Below are positions 63,150 through 64,000 of a stretch of DNA of 64,000 nucleotides, in pieces. The notes under the pieces were generated by a model. It ran no database searches and was not told the origin of the DNA. It worked only from the letters and a program-made list of their open reading frames with translations. The stretch comes from Sapria himalayana (taxonomy: Eukaryota; Streptophyta; Magnoliopsida; Malpighiales; Rafflesiaceae), in contig JAREIK010002042.1 in assembly GCA_029783825.1 (NCBI GenBank), forward strand, positions 806,486-870,485, in the 5' to 3' direction. The translations under genes and the position numbers were made by a program. Every line of letters begins with the position of its first letter. The stretch's first letter is position 1.

Positions 63150-63255
63150 TGCTAGAAAATTTTTCCTTGGTAATTTAGCTAGGAAATTTTCCCTCACTAA
63201 TTTAGCTAAGGATTTTTCCCAAACTACTTTTGCTAGGGAATATTCCCTAGCTATT
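63150..63255. repeat. Right subterminal repeats of the CACTA element
   Basis: TTGCTAGAAAATTTTTCCTTGG, TTTAGCTAGGAAATTTTCCC, TCACTAATTTAGCTAAGGA and the palindrome GCTAGGGAATATTCCCTAGC follow one another up to 17 bp before the terminus. They mirror the words at 53,276-53,345. Confidence 0.8.
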
Positions 63256-63272
63256 TGGTATTCCTTGTATTG

Positions 63273-64000
63273 TTATCTATCTTTCTATCCAATTTTCTAT
63301 CTATCTTTCTATATAACTATGTATCTATTTGTCTATATGTCTATATTTCTATCTGTATATCTATCTATTTGTTTATTTACCTATCTCTCTATTTGTCAAT
63401 TTATTAATTTGTCTATCTGGCTGTCTCTCAATCAATCAATCAATCTATTTATCTATCTATCTATTTATCTATCTATCAATCTGTCTATCTCTTTATCTAT
63501 CTTTCTAACTAACTAACTAACTATCTATCTATATTTCTTTCTATCTATTTTTCTATCTATCTATCGTTATATATTTCAAGTTGTCTCTCTATTTATCTAT
63601 CTATCTATCTTTCTATAAGTTTATCTAACTATCTAACTTTTTATTTATCAATCTATATGTTGATCTATTTATCTTTCTATCTATCTACCTCTTTAAATAT
63701 TTAAATGTTTTTTGTCTATTAGTTTATCATTCCATCTATCTATATTTCTATCTATATATCTATGTTTCTATATATCTATCAATTTAACTATCTGCTAATC
63801 TATATATTTTGTTTTTATCTATCTTTCAATCTATATATCTATCTATCTATTTGTCTATCTCTCGATATATCTTTCTATCTATCTATTTGAACCAGTATAT
63901 ATTTATATCTGAGTATTTGTAGAACTTTTAATTTTTCTATCTATTTATCCATGTTTCTATCTATCTATCTATCTATCTATCTATATGTATGTCTATCTTT
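63273..64000. repeat. (TATC)n block, continuation after the CACTA element
   Basis: The same degenerate TATC/TGTC repeat as 48,741-53,243, in the same orientation, running off the window. Segments such as CAATCAATCAATCAATC followed by AACTAACTAACTAACTATC (63,430-63,525) recur in the earlier part at about 49,983-50,021, supporting one original block. Confidence 0.97.

Larger units (their letters stand above)
53247..63272 (+). mobile_element. CACTA (En/Spm-type) DNA transposon, 10.0 kb, non-autonomous
   Basis: The left terminus is CACTACAAAAAAATG, the hallmark start of plant CACTA elements. The right terminus, read on the minus strand, is CAATACAAGGAATACC, the same motif with one change in the first six bases. 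The flanking trinucleotides are CTA and TTA, an imperfect 3-bp target duplication. Both ends carry subterminal copies of TTAGCTAGG/CCTAGCTAA and TTAGTGAGGG (53,276-53,330 and 63,150-63,255), including the 20-bp palindrome GCTAGGGAATATTCCCTAGC at 63,232-63,251. TATC microsatellite lies directly on both sides, so the element jumped into that block. The interior carries only the N-terminal domain of a TNP2-type transposase, broken; no DDE domain is visible. The transposase remnant reads on the plus strand. Confidence 0.85.

Noticed and set aside
1..64000. tRNA, rRNA, organellar or viral sequences
   Set aside because: No cloverleaf with a convincing T-arm, no rRNA-like GC-rich conserved stretch and no chloroplast or mitochondrial gene was seen; I could not run a covariance search.

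Overview
The window looks like repeat-rich, AT-rich nuclear DNA of a land plant, probably a monocot, although the species cannot be read from the sequence. The evidence is the mix of plant-type elements: decayed Ty1/copia pol genes, Ty3/gypsy-like LTRs, hAT elements, a CACTA (En/Spm) element with a TNP2-type domain, and very long microsatellites. I see no intact cellular gene, rRNA or convincing tRNA. Every open frame over 100 codons in the microsatellite blocks is a by-product of low-complexity sequence.

Layout. (1) 0-32 kb is a graveyard of old transposons in AT-rich DNA. It holds three copia pol remnants plus a copia RNase H fragment (about 3.4-5.4, 6.8-9.0, 9.5-9.8 and 29.1-30.7 kb), all with many stops and frameshifts. 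Four GC-richer islands full of CATGCC/GGCATG words stand out here; the first is a complete 502-bp hAT-type element with an 8-bp target duplication. Several minisatellites (29, ~50, ~17 and 228 bp periods) lie between them. (2) 32.1-34.75 kb is a polypyrimidine (TTC)n tract, split by a 553-bp solo LTR with a 5-bp target duplication. (3) 34.75-40.64 kb is an LTR-element island: gypsy-like LTR copies on the minus strand, and a decayed hAT element whose transposase C-terminal half is still readable and whose end belongs to the CATGCC family. (4) 40.64-46.22 kb is a second polypyrimidine tract in the same orientation. (5) 46.23-64.0 kb is a GATA/GACA tetranucleotide block. It runs as GATA to about 48.74 kb and then flips to TATC up to 53.24 kb, and it resumes from 63.27 kb to the window end. 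(6) A 10.0-kb CACTA element (53,247-63,272) sits inside the TATC block. It keeps both termini, a broken TNP2 N-terminal domain, a possible captured piece of a uridine-kinase-like plant gene, a nearly perfect 815-bp tandem duplication and ~560-bp AT-rich tandem repeats.

There is no operon or pathway here. What links the parts is the order of insertion: microsatellite blocks of about 15 kb in total served as targets for a solo LTR, LTR-element DNA and a CACTA element. The most useful new points are: the link between the CATGCC islands and a hAT transposase; the inverted GATA/TATC organisation with higher-order repetition; the CACTA element with a possible captured gene fragment; and the junction where a gypsy-like LTR runs directly into a (TTC)n tract.
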